Below are positions 36,911 to 45,188 of a DNA stretch of 64,000 nt, one piece after another. The stretch lies in contig CAVRCA010000004.1 of assembly GCA_963719345.1 (NCBI GenBank), positions 620,001-684,000 on the forward strand, written 5' to 3'. A program made the position numbers and the translations under genes. This DNA is from CAVRCA01 sp963719345 (GTDB lineage: Bacteria > Pseudomonadota > Alphaproteobacteria > Acetobacterales > Acetobacteraceae). Numbering within the stretch: the stretch's first letter is position 1; every line of letters begins with the position of its first letter. A model generated the notes under the pieces. That model searched no databases and had not been told where the DNA came from. It saw only the letters and a list, made by a program, of their open reading frames with translations.

Positions 36911-37659
36911 CCCTGCCCCTGCTGCATCTGCGGGGGGTGTCGGCCTTCTACGGTGCCATCCAGGCGCTGCGCGGCGTCGATCTCGATGTGAACGAGGGCG
37001 AGATCGTCGCCCTGATCGGCGCCAACGGCGCGGGCAAGTCCACCTTGATGATGACGGTCTGCGGCAATCCGCGCGCCCGGTCCGGCAGCATCGTCTTTGA
37101 TGGCGCGGACATTTCGCGTTGGCCGACCCACGCGATCATGCGCCGCCGGATCGCCCAGTCGCCCGAAGGACGACGGATTTTCCCCCGCATGAGCGTCTAC
37201 GAGAACCTGCAGATGGGCGCGGAAGTGACCGGCAACACGGATTTCGCGCCGCTCCTGGACCAGGTTTTTTCGCTGTTTCCTCGGCTTAAGGAGCGGCTGC
37301 ACCAGCGCGGCGGCACGCTGTCGGGCGGCGAGCAGCAGATGCTCTCGATCGCCCGGGCGTTGATGTCGCGTCCCCGCTTGTTGCTGCTGGACGAGCCCAG
37401 CCTCGGCCTGGCGCCGCTCGTGGTCCGCCAGATCTTTGGCGCCATCCGCGAGCTGAACCGGACCACAGGGCTGACCGTGCTGCTGGTCGAGCAGAACGCG
37501 TTCCAGGCGCTGCGCCTCGCCGACCGGGCCTATGTGCTGGTCAACGGGGCGATCACCATGCAGGGCGGCGGCGCCGAACTGCTGGCCCGCCCAGAAGTTC
37601 GCGCCGCATACCTCGAGGGCGCCGCCACGGCCATGCCGGCGTCCAGCGGCTCAGGTTGA
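36907..37659 (+). CDS. livF: branched-chain amino acid ABC transporter ATPase LivF
   Basis: A 250-residue ATPase with Walker A LIGANGAGKSTLMM, signature TLSGGEQQMLSIARAL, Walker B LLLLDEPSLGLAP and the switch His replaced by Gln as usual in LivF (LVEQNA). The start overlaps the livG stop as ATGA. Completes livHMGF. Confidence 0.93.
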   Translation: MTLPLLHLRGVSAFYGAIQALRGVDLDVNEGEIVALIGANGAGKSTLMMTVCGNPRARSGSIVFDGADISRWPTHAIMRRRIAQSPEGRRIFPRMSVYENLQMGAEVTGNTDFAPLLDQVFSLFPRLKERLHQRGGTLSGGEQQMLSIARALMSRPRLLLLDEPSLGLAPLVVRQIFGAIRELNRTTGLTVLLVEQNAFQALRLADRAYVLVNGAITMQGGGAELLARPEVRAAYLEGAATAMPASSGSG

Positions 37660-37723
37660 CGCCGCTTCGGTCCCCTTCGATACTCGCCGGTAGCGAGAGC
37701 AGCGACGCTGGGAGAAATGGGCG

Positions 37724-39010
37724 ATGCGATTCATGTGGTTCCACCTGATGCCGTACACGGAGTTGCCCGATGATTTCCGGGAGAAGCACCCGTCGGTGTG
37801 GGTAGACATCCACTCCTCGCTGTTCGACCCGAAGCGCGCGCACCACATGTACAACGACTTCATGGACGAGATGGAGTTCGCCGCCGACTGCGGGTTCGAC
37901 GCGATCTGTTGCAACGAGCACCACTCGAACGGCTACGGCCTGATGCCGTCGCCGAACCTCATCGCCTCGTCGCTGGCACGGCGTACCACCAACACCGCGA
38001 TCTGCGTCATGGGCAACTCGCTCGCGCTCTACAATCCGCCGACCCGTGTCGCGGAAGAGTTCGCGATGATCGACTGCATCTCCGGCGGACGGCTGATCGC
38101 CGGTTTTCCGGTCGGCTCGCCGATGGATACCTGCTTCGCCTTCGGGCAGAACCCGTCGATGCTGCGCGAGCGCTATCACGAGGCACACGATCTGGTCGTG
38201 AAGGCGTGGACCGAGCGGGAGACGTTCGCCTTCAACGGCCGCTTCAACCAGCAGCGCTACGTGAACATCTGGCCGCGGCCGATCCAGCAGCCGACCCCGC
38301 CGATCTGGGTGCCGGGCGGCGGCTCGATCGAGACCTGGCAATGGTGTGCCGAGATGGACTACGTGTACTGCTATCTCTCCTATTACGGCTTCAAGGCCGG
38401 CCGCGCCACGATGCATGGCTTCTGGGACGAGATGGCGCGCATCGGCAAGGATCGGAACCCATACCGCGCCGGTTTCCTGCAGTTCGTCGGCGTCGGCGAG
38501 AGCCGGCAGCACGCCTTCGACCTGTACAGCGAGGCGGCCGAATATTTCTATGGCCGCTGCCTGCACGTCGATCCGCGTTTCGCCAATCCGCCGGGCTACA
38601 CGACCGAGGCGACGCAGCGGGCGGGGATCCAGGGAATGGTGCAGCGCGCCGCGTCCAATTCGGCTCAGGCTTCGACCGGCAGGACGCGCATCGGCAATAC
38701 GCCACGTCCGACCGAGATGAAACAGATCGTCGACGATGGCTACGTCATCATCGGCTCGGCCGAGGAGGTCGTGGAACAGTTGCGCGAGGTGGCGACCGAC
38801 CTCAACGTCGGCCACCTCATGCTGCTGCTGCAGTTCGGCAACATGGGCAAGGACCTCGCCAAGTACAACACGAAGATGTTCGCCGAAGGGGTGATGCCGA
38901 AGCTGCACCCGCTGTTCTCCGAATGGGAGGACAAGTGGTGGCCAAAGCCGATGGATCTGAACCAGCGCGCCGAGGTGCCGGCCTACATGCCGAAGATGGC
39001 CGCGGAGTAG
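37724..39010 (+). CDS. LLM-class flavin-dependent oxidoreductase
   Basis: A 428-residue luciferase-like monooxygenase, longer than the protein at 31591 and only distantly similar. It opens MRFMWFHLMPYTELPDDF and contains CCNEHHSNGYGLMPSPNLIA, the metal/flavin-region motif of this subclass, then AMIDCISGGRLIAGFPVGSP. It starts 64 bases after livF behind GGGAGAAATGGGCG and may share the liv transcript. Its substrate could be what the transporter imports. Confidence 0.88.
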   Translation: MRFMWFHLMPYTELPDDFREKHPSVWVDIHSSLFDPKRAHHMYNDFMDEMEFAADCGFDAICCNEHHSNGYGLMPSPNLIASSLARRTTNTAICVMGNSLALYNPPTRVAEEFAMIDCISGGRLIAGFPVGSPMDTCFAFGQNPSMLRERYHEAHDLVVKAWTERETFAFNGRFNQQRYVNIWPRPIQQPTPPIWVPGGGSIETWQWCAEMDYVYCYLSYYGFKAGRATMHGFWDEMARIGKDRNPYRAGFLQFVGVGESRQHAFDLYSEAAEYFYGRCLHVDPRFANPPGYTTEATQRAGIQGMVQRAASNSAQASTGRTRIGNTPRPTEMKQIVDDGYVIIGSAEEVVEQLREVATDLNVGHLMLLLQFGNMGKDLAKYNTKMFAEGVMPKLHPLFSEWEDKWWPKPMDLNQRAEVPAYMPKMAAE

Positions 39011-39031
39011 GCGAGGCCACCAAAGCCACAT

Positions 39032-39112
39032 TGTCATTGCCGGGCTTGACCCGGCAATTCACGCCCGGGGCGACTGCGGCATGGATGCCCGGATCAAGTC
39101 CGGGCATGACGG
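39032..39112. repeat. bipartite palindromic intergenic repeat, copy 2
   Basis: Inverted relative to copy 1 at 1739-1821: TTGCCGGGCTTGACCCGGCAA is followed by a core and TGCCCGGATCAAGTCCGGGCA. Both dyads are complete here. It lies between two same-strand genes, ending about 18 bases before the hydrolase start, so it could form strong hairpins in that mRNA leader. Confidence 0.78.
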
Positions 39113-39130
39113 ATGAAAAGGGAGTATCCG

Positions 39131-39913
39131 GTGACTGAACCCGAGACGTTGACCGTGGACGTCAACGGTTTTGCGACCCGCGTCTGGCGCCATGGCAGCG
39201 GCCCGAAACTCGGCTTCATCGCCGGGTTCGGCGGCTTGCCCCGCTGGGTGCCCTTTCTTGACCGGCTGGCCGAGCAGCGCACCGTCATCGTGCCGTCCCT
39301 GCCGGGTTTCCCCGGCGGTGACCGTGGCCACTCGGCTCTCGACACGCAGCTCGACTGGGTGCTCGCCGTGCGCGAACTGCTGGTGAAGTCGGATTTGGTC
39401 GGTGCCGACCTCGCGGCGAGTTCGGTGGGCGCGGCGCTGGCCGCCGAGATCGCGGCGATCTGGCCCGACAGCCTGCGCAAGCTGGCGCTGATCGCGCCGT
39501 TCGGCCTGTTCGACGAGGCCGATCCGGCGACCGATCCGTGGGCGCAGCGCGCCGACGCCGTGCCCGACCTGATGTGCGCCGAGCCGCAGAACTGGACGTC
39601 GCTGAAGGCCATGCCGGAAGGGGCGAATTCGACGGAGTGGCCGATCGAGCAGACCCGCGCGAACGAGGCGGCGGCGCGCTTCCTCTGGCCCCTCGGCAAC
39701 ACCAAGCTCGAGAAGCGGCTGCCGCTGATCAAGTCGCCGACCCTGCTGATCTGGGGCGAGCAGGACCGGATCATGCCACAAAGCTACGCGGGCCGCTTCG
39801 CCGACCGGATCAGCGGACCGTGCAGGACCCAGGTGATCGCCGGCGCCGGCCACCTCGCCGAACTCGACAAGCCGTCCGAGGTCGCGCAGGCGATCCTGGA
39901 CTGGACGGCATAG
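39131..39913 (+). CDS. alpha/beta hydrolase
   Basis: About 260 residues. The probable nucleophile Ser lies in LAASSVGAALAAE, the acid in IWGEQDRIMP and the His in GAGHLAELDKP. GTG 39131 is my start because AAAAGGGAG is six bases upstream; an in-frame ATG at 39113 would start right at the palindromic repeat. Enzymes of this group hydrolyse C-C or ester bonds in catabolic pathways. Confidence 0.82.
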   Translation: MTEPETLTVDVNGFATRVWRHGSGPKLGFIAGFGGLPRWVPFLDRLAEQRTVIVPSLPGFPGGDRGHSALDTQLDWVLAVRELLVKSDLVGADLAASSVGAALAAEIAAIWPDSLRKLALIAPFGLFDEADPATDPWAQRADAVPDLMCAEPQNWTSLKAMPEGANSTEWPIEQTRANEAAARFLWPLGNTKLEKRLPLIKSPTLLIWGEQDRIMPQSYAGRFADRISGPCRTQVIAGAGHLAELDKPSEVAQAILDWTA

Positions 39914-39923
39914 GACCCCGCAC

Positions 39924-40866
39924 ATGGCAATGGACCCCGGCGCGCAACGTGTCCTCGATCTGCTCCGCGAGGCCGGGCGGCCGCCGATCGAGCTGTCGAC
40001 GCCCCCCGAAGCCCGTGAGGCGATGGCAAAAAGCCGCACCATCCTGCAACCCGATCCGCCTGAGGTGGCCGAGGTGCGTGCCCTCGAAGCGCCGGGTCCC
40101 GCCGGTGCGATTCCGTTGCGCTACTATCGGGGTAAAGGGGCGCCGGTCAGCAATGCGCCGGCGCTGGTGTATTTTCACGGCGGCGGCTGGGTCATCGGCG
40201 ACCTCGAAAGTCACGACGGCGCGTGCCGGCGCATTGCCAACGACGCAGGCTGCGTCGTTGTATCGGTCGATTACCGGCTCGCGCCCGAGCACCGCTTTCC
40301 CGCCGCCGTGGACGACTCTGCCGCCGCCACGAAATGGGTCATCGGGCAGGCGGCGTCCCTCGGCATCGATGCGTCCCGTGTCGCCGTCGGCGGCGACAGC
40401 GCGGGCGGCAACCTCGCCGCCGTGGTCGCGCTGATGAGCCGCAACGGGGAGCTGCCAAAACTGAGTTTTCAGGCGCTGGTCTATCCATCGACCGACATGG
40501 CGGGGCACTATCCCGTCCTACGAGCGGACGGGAACCGGGCTGCTGCTGACTTCGGCGGGTATGCGCTGGTTCATCGACCATTATCTCGGCGACAGGCGGA
40601 ACGCGGTCGATTGGCGAGCCTCCCCCCTGCGCGCACCCGATCTCAGCGACACGCCTCCCGCGCTCGTCATCACGGCGTACCATGATCCGCTCTGCGACGA
40701 GGGCGAAGCCTATGGCCAGCGGCTGGAGCAGGAGGGCGTGCGCGTGACGCGGCTCCGCTTCGCCGACCAGATCCACGGGTTTTTGACGATGGGCCGTTTC
40801 ATTCCCGCGGCTGACACGGCCTTGGAGATGGTCGGGGTGGCGCTGCGGAACGCCTGGGTGAAATGA
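39924..40866 (+). pseudogene. hormone-sensitive-lipase-type esterase, one-base frameshift
   Basis: The frame from 39924 encodes the oxyanion motif YFHGGGWVIGD, VSVDYRLAPEHRFPAA and the nucleophile GGDSAGGN, then breaks after YPSTDMAGHYP. The continuation (YERTGTGLLL, WFIDHYLGD, acid AYHDPLCDEG, catalytic His IHGFLTMG) is in the next frame. Removing one C from CCC at 40512-40514 restores HYPSYERTG. Conserved residues on both sides argue for an insertion in the assembly. Ten bases follow the preceding hydrolase; it overlaps the next gene by four. Confidence 0.83.
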
Positions 40867-41613
40867 CGGACAGGCTGGCCGGCAAGGTCGCCTTCGTAAC
40901 CGCTGCCGGGCAGGGCATCGGTCGGGCGACGGCGCTGGCCTTCGCCGCCGCTGGCGCACGGGTGATCGCGACCGATGTCGACGAGAAGCTGGTCGGACCG
41001 CTTGCCGGCGAGCGCATCGCAACGCGGCGGCTGGACGTGCTCGACCCGGCCGCGATCGCGCAAGGCGGCGGCCGAGGCCGGTGCCGTTGATATCCTGTTC
41101 AACTGCGCCGGCTTCGTCCACCAGGGCACGATCCTGGACGCGACGGAGGCCGAGTGGGAGTTCGCCTTTGCGCTGAACGTGCGCTCGCAGTTCCGCACCA
41201 TTCGCGCCTTTCTTCCCGGGATGCTGGAGCGCGGCGGCGGCGCGATCATCAACATGGCGTCCGCCGTCGGCAGCCTCAAAGGGGCACCGAACCGCTCGGT
41301 CTACGCCACCACGAAGGCGGCGGTGGTCGGGCTGACCAAGTCGGTCGCGGCCGACTACGTCACGCGCGGCGTGCGCTGCAACTGCATCTGCCCGGGCACG
41401 GTCGAGACGCCGAGCCTCGGCGAACGCATCGCCGCCAATGCTGCGCAAGCCGGGTCGGTGGAAGCGGCGCGCGCCGCCTTCGTCGCGCGTCAGGCCATGG
41501 GCCGGCTCGGCACGCCGGAGGAGATCGCCGCCCTCGCCGTCTACCTGGCGAGCGACGAGGCCGCGTTCGTAACCGGCCAAGCGCTTGTCATCGACGGCGG
41601 CTGGACGCTCTAG
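40863..41613 (+). pseudogene. SDR-family oxidoreductase, one-base frameshift
   Basis: The first frame gives GKVAFVTAAGQGIGRATALA with the NAD(P) glycine motif up to LDVLDPAAIA. The second frame continues KAAAEAGAVDILFNCAGFVHQG, the catalytic YATTKAAVVGLTK and VTGQALVIDGGWTL. One extra base at about 41058-41063 (GCGCAAG instead of GCGAAG) separates them. The start overlaps the esterase as ATGA. Related to 3-oxoacyl-ACP/2-keto-3-deoxy-L-fuconate-type dehydrogenases; substrate unknown. Confidence 0.83.
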
Positions 41614-41679
41614 CCCGCCGATCCTGGCAGGTGCGGCGCGCCGAAATCGGGAGCAGGAGCAAGGTGGGGAGGACCTCCA

Positions 41680-42840
41680 ATGAATGAAATGGCAAGACCG
41701 GTGGCAGGCGGCTACGGCTCCGAGGAAGCCGCGATGCAGGCCTATCTTCAGGCCGGCGAGCGACGCGCTTTCGAGCTTGGCAACCGCGGGCCGATCCGGT
41801 TCACCGCCGACGGCAAGGTGCATCCGGATATCCTCGATGCCTACTGGCGCTGCGGCTTCTACGTCTTCGAGGGCGTGCTCGGGCCGGACGAGCTGGCGGA
41901 CATCGAGGCGGACATCCGCGCGATCCTCGACCGGCTGCCGGCCGAGCGCGGTTCTCCGGTCGATGCCAAGGGGCGCCCGGCACTCGGCGCCGATTGTGCC
42001 GCGCCGACGCTGTTCTGGTCGAAGCCGCTGGGCGATCCGTTCGGCGGCACCGACCTCGCCAACGGCCGCCACCCATTGAAGATGTTCGAGCCGGAGGCGG
42101 CGAAGGATGCGCCGAAGGAGGTCGTCTATCTTATCCTCGGCTCGTTGCAGTTCTCCGACGCCGCCTTGCGCGTCTACGGCCATCCGCGACTGCTCGCGGT
42201 CGCGGCGGCCGTCAACGGCGACGATTTCGTGCCGTTCAACGAGGCGTTGTTCATCAAGGAGCCCGGCCTTGGGGCGTCGGTCGCCTGGCACCAGGACGGC
42301 ACGACGCACTGGAACAGCCCCGATTGGGATCAGGGTTCGCACGGCTTCAACTTCATGGCGCAGCTCTATGGCTGCACGCCGGCCAACGGCGTCTGGGTCG
42401 TTCCGGGCTCACACAAGATCGGCAAGGCCGACATCAAGGCGATGGCCGCGGCGGCAGGCTCCGAGCGGCTGCCCGACGCCGTACCGATCGTTTGCAAGCC
42501 AGGCGATGTCGCGATCACGAACCGCCAAGCGGTCCACGGCTCCTTCGCCAACACGAGTGCCGACTGGCGGGTGACGGTGAACTTTGGCTTCCACCGCCGC
42601 AAATCGGTGCTCGGGGTCCGGGGCGGCGGCGTCCACAACGCACCGACGACCTATGACGCCGAGCACATCCATCGGCGCGCCCGTCTCATCGGCCTGGGGA
42701 TCGACGCGAGACGTCAGCGCTTCCCGCACGAAACCCCGTTCGTCTACAAGCCGCACGCCGACGCGAGCGAGACTTACCGCTGGGACGCCGAGGCGAAAGC
42801 GGTCTTGAAGGACTACAACCTGCTCGACCTCAGCATCTGA
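41680..42840 (+). CDS. phytanoyl-CoA dioxygenase family protein
   Basis: A 386-residue Fe(II)/2-oxoglutarate oxygenase, larger than the PhyH protein at 13536. Iron ligands are His204 and Asp206 (VAWHQDGTTHW) and a distal His in RQAVHGSFANTSADWR, which also supplies the 2-oxoglutarate Arg. GGGGAGG precedes the ATG. It follows the SDR gene on the same strand after 66 bases. Confidence 0.88.
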   Translation: MNEMARPVAGGYGSEEAAMQAYLQAGERRAFELGNRGPIRFTADGKVHPDILDAYWRCGFYVFEGVLGPDELADIEADIRAILDRLPAERGSPVDAKGRPALGADCAAPTLFWSKPLGDPFGGTDLANGRHPLKMFEPEAAKDAPKEVVYLILGSLQFSDAALRVYGHPRLLAVAAAVNGDDFVPFNEALFIKEPGLGASVAWHQDGTTHWNSPDWDQGSHGFNFMAQLYGCTPANGVWVVPGSHKIGKADIKAMAAAAGSERLPDAVPIVCKPGDVAITNRQAVHGSFANTSADWRVTVNFGFHRRKSVLGVRGGGVHNAPTTYDAEHIHRRARLIGLGIDARRQRFPHETPFVYKPHADASETYRWDAEAKAVLKDYNLLDLSI

Positions 42841-42909
42841 GCGGGAAGGCGTCCGTAGGCGGAGCGACCGTCCGCTGTCTCCGACAACGGACGGGATCGA
42901 CGAGTTTGC

Positions 42910-44013
42910 CTACATCTGCGCGTAACTGCCGTCCTTCCAGACGTACAGGACGTAGTCGGACGAGGTGATGTCGCCCTTCTTGTCGAAGCTGATCGGTCCG
43001 AGGACGGTCTGCCAGGGGCCGCTCGACTTCAGGGTGTCGGCGACCTTTCTGGGATCGACGGTGCCCGCCTTCTTGGCAGCATCCGCCCAGACCTGGATCG
43101 CGGCATAGGTGTAGAGCACGTAGCCCTCGGGATCGACGCCCTTGGCTTTGAACTCCTGGACCACGGCGGCGGCGGTCGGGCGTTTGCGCGGGTCGGCGGG
43201 GAAGGTCATCATCGTGCCGTTGCCGGCATCGCCGGCGATCTGCCAGAACTCGTTGGTCACCAGCGCGTCGCCGCCGACCAGCGTCGCCTTCATCCCCTGC
43301 TCCTTGGCCTGGCGGATGATGAGCCCGGATTCCGTGTGGTAGCCGCCCACGTAGATGACCGAGATGCCCGCCGCCTTCAGCCGGCTGACCAGCGCCGAGT
43401 AGTCGCGCTCGCCAGGCGTGTAGGCGGCCTCCAGCGCCGGCTGCACCCCGTCAGCCTTCAAGGCCTTGGCGGTCTCATCGGCCAAACCTTTGCCGTAGGC
43501 CGAGTTGTCGTTGAGGATGGCAATCTTGTCGCCCTTGAAGTGCTCGGCCAGGAACTTGCCGGCAACCTTGCCCTGCTGGTCGTCACGGCCGCAGACGCGG
43601 AACGTGTTCCAGCTCCCCTCATCGGTGAATTTCGGATTGGTCGAGGCCGGCGAGATCTGCAGGATGCCCTCGTCGGCATAGACCTTGCTCGCAGGGATCG
43701 AGCTGCCGGAGCAGAAATGCCCCGCCACCATCTTTACCCCCTTGCTGGCGAGGTCGTTGGCGACCGACACCGCTTGGCGCGGGTCGCAGGCGTCGTCGCC
43801 CACCTCCAGCGCGAGTTGCTGGCCGAGCACGCCGCCGGCCTTGTTGATGTCGGCGACTGCCTGTTCGGCCCCTTCCTTCATCTGCTGCCCGAACGCCGCG
43901 TATTGTCCGGTCATCGGGCCTGCGGTGGCGATCCGGATCTGCGCCTGGGCCGCCGGCAGCGACCATGCAATCGCGGCCGACACGACCGCTCCCAGCAGAA
44001 TCCGTCTGAGCAT
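42910..44013 (-). CDS. branched-chain amino acid ABC transporter substrate-binding protein LivK-type
   Basis: About 367 residues: signal peptide LLGAVVSAAIAWSLPAAQAQ, then IRIATAGPMTGQYAAFGQQMKEGAEQAV, the classical Leu/Ile/Val receptor opening. A disulfide pair is likely (GDDACDPRQA and AGHFCSG). I start at ATG 44013 after GGGGAC. It is on the opposite strand some 5 kb from livHMGF but is the best candidate for their receptor in the window. Confidence 0.88.
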   Translation of the reverse strand: MLRRILLGAVVSAAIAWSLPAAQAQIRIATAGPMTGQYAAFGQQMKEGAEQAVADINKAGGVLGQQLALEVGDDACDPRQAVSVANDLASKGVKMVAGHFCSGSSIPASKVYADEGILQISPASTNPKFTDEGSWNTFRVCGRDDQQGKVAGKFLAEHFKGDKIAILNDNSAYGKGLADETAKALKADGVQPALEAAYTPGERDYSALVSRLKAAGISVIYVGGYHTESGLIIRQAKEQGMKATLVGGDALVTNEFWQIAGDAGNGTMMTFPADPRKRPTAAAVVQEFKAKGVDPEGYVLYTYAAIQVWADAAKKAGTVDPRKVADTLKSSGPWQTVLGPISFDKKGDITSSDYVLYVWKDGSYAQM

Positions 44014-44065
44014 GAGCTGTCCCCGTATTCCTATGGCGGCCGCGGAAGTTGCGGCGGCCACGAGC

Positions 44066-44746
44066 CTAAGCCGGACCGCCGGCGCGTGGGAAGTCCGACG
44101 ATCCCGTCAATGGCACGAACGACACTGGCAGGACCGCGCGGCGGCTCACCTGGCCCGCAGCATCCTTTGTCAGCATCAGCAAAGTCTGGTCGGCATCGGG
44201 GCGCCCGATCGGCAGGATCATGCGGCCGCCCGGCTTCAACTGGTCGATCAGCGGCTGCGGGATCGCCGGCGCGGCGGCCGTGACGATCACGGCATCGAAC
44301 GGCGCCTGCTCCGGCCAGCCGAGGGCGCCGTGGCCGATGCGTACCTGCACATTGGCAAAACCCTCGGCGAGGAGCGTCCCTTGTGCCCGCTCGGCCAACT
44401 CCGGGACGATTTCGACCGAGAAAACCTCGCGCACCAGGCGCGCCAGCACCGCTGCCTGATAGCCCGACCCGGTGCCGATCTCGAGCACCCGGTCGCCCGG
44501 CCGCAAGTCCAGCAGATCGGTCATCAGGGCCACGATGAACGGTTGGGAAATCGTCTGCCCGTGTCCGATCTGCAGCGGCCGGTTAAGCCAGGCCGCCAGC
44601 TTGGCACCTTCGGCAACAAAGGCGTCCCGCCGCACGGTCCGCACTGCTTCCAGGACGGCAGGTGCAATGGACGTCCGTCCGGTCTGCCCGGCGGTCTCCC
44701 GCGCGTCCCGTTCAATCGCCGCGATCATCGTTTCCGGCCCGCTCAC
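44066..44746 (-). CDS. pcm: protein-L-isoaspartate O-methyltransferase
   Basis: About 226 residues. Repairs isoaspartyl residues using S-adenosylmethionine. Motifs: FVAEGAKLAAWLNRPLQIGHGQTISQPFIVA, then the SAM site VLEIGTGSGYQAAVLARLV and GGRMILPIG. GTG 44746 is chosen for the GGGAGG seven bases upstream. It follows a small lipoprotein gene by 14 bases; a pcm gene with a small envelope protein beside it is common in this class. Confidence 0.92.
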   Translation of the reverse strand: MSGPETMIAAIERDARETAGQTGRTSIAPAVLEAVRTVRRDAFVAEGAKLAAWLNRPLQIGHGQTISQPFIVALMTDLLDLRPGDRVLEIGTGSGYQAAVLARLVREVFSVEIVPELAERAQGTLLAEGFANVQVRIGHGALGWPEQAPFDAVIVTAAAPAIPQPLIDQLKPGGRMILPIGRPDADQTLLMLTKDAAGQVSRRAVLPVSFVPLTGSSDFPRAGGPA

Positions 44747-44760
44747 GGCTTGCCTCCCGA

Positions 44761-45036
44761 TCAGTCCCGTCGCGTGTAGCCCTTGGCTTCCAGACATTGG
44801 CGCGTCCTCGCCCGTTGCACGATCGGCAGCGACACCGGATAGGTCAGGAACAGGATGCCGCGCGACAGCACGTGCGCGTTGGCCGCCTTGTGGGCGGACT
44901 TCTGACAGGCCCTCAGGTCCGTCCTGTAGGTGGCGGAGGCGTGATCCGCCTTCATCGGTGGATCGAAGGCGCAGCCCGACAGGGCAAGCGCGTACACGGC
45001 CAGCCAGCCCCCGAGCCGTGTCCCGGTTGTCCTCAT
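44761..45036 (-). CDS. small hypothetical lipoprotein
   Basis: A 91-residue protein with signal WLAVYALALSGCAFDPP; the lipobox LSGC marks the lipidated Cys near residue 22. The short mature region contains two further Cys (RACQKSAHK and RQCLEAKGY). The ATG follows GGAAGGAACGG. Family not recognised. Confidence 0.72.
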   Translation of the reverse strand: MRTTGTRLGGWLAVYALALSGCAFDPPMKADHASATYRTDLRACQKSAHKAANAHVLSRGILFLTYPVSLPIVQRARTRQCLEAKGYTRRD

Positions 45037-45188
45037 CGCCGTTCCTTCCGTTGCCGGCCGGTTGCTCGTCCGAATATCGGCAGTCCAGATCCGCTGACCA
45101 GCGCGCGACAGGAGCGAACAACCCTTGTCGGGCAATCTATCGGTTGTAAAAAGGCGCATCAAAACAACTGACTTCCCTCGGAGCTGTC

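Noticed and set aside
39113..39130. ATG 39113 as start of the alpha/beta hydrolase
   Set aside because: It abuts the palindromic repeat and lacks a ribosome site; GTG 39131 follows AAAAGGGAG at proper distance.
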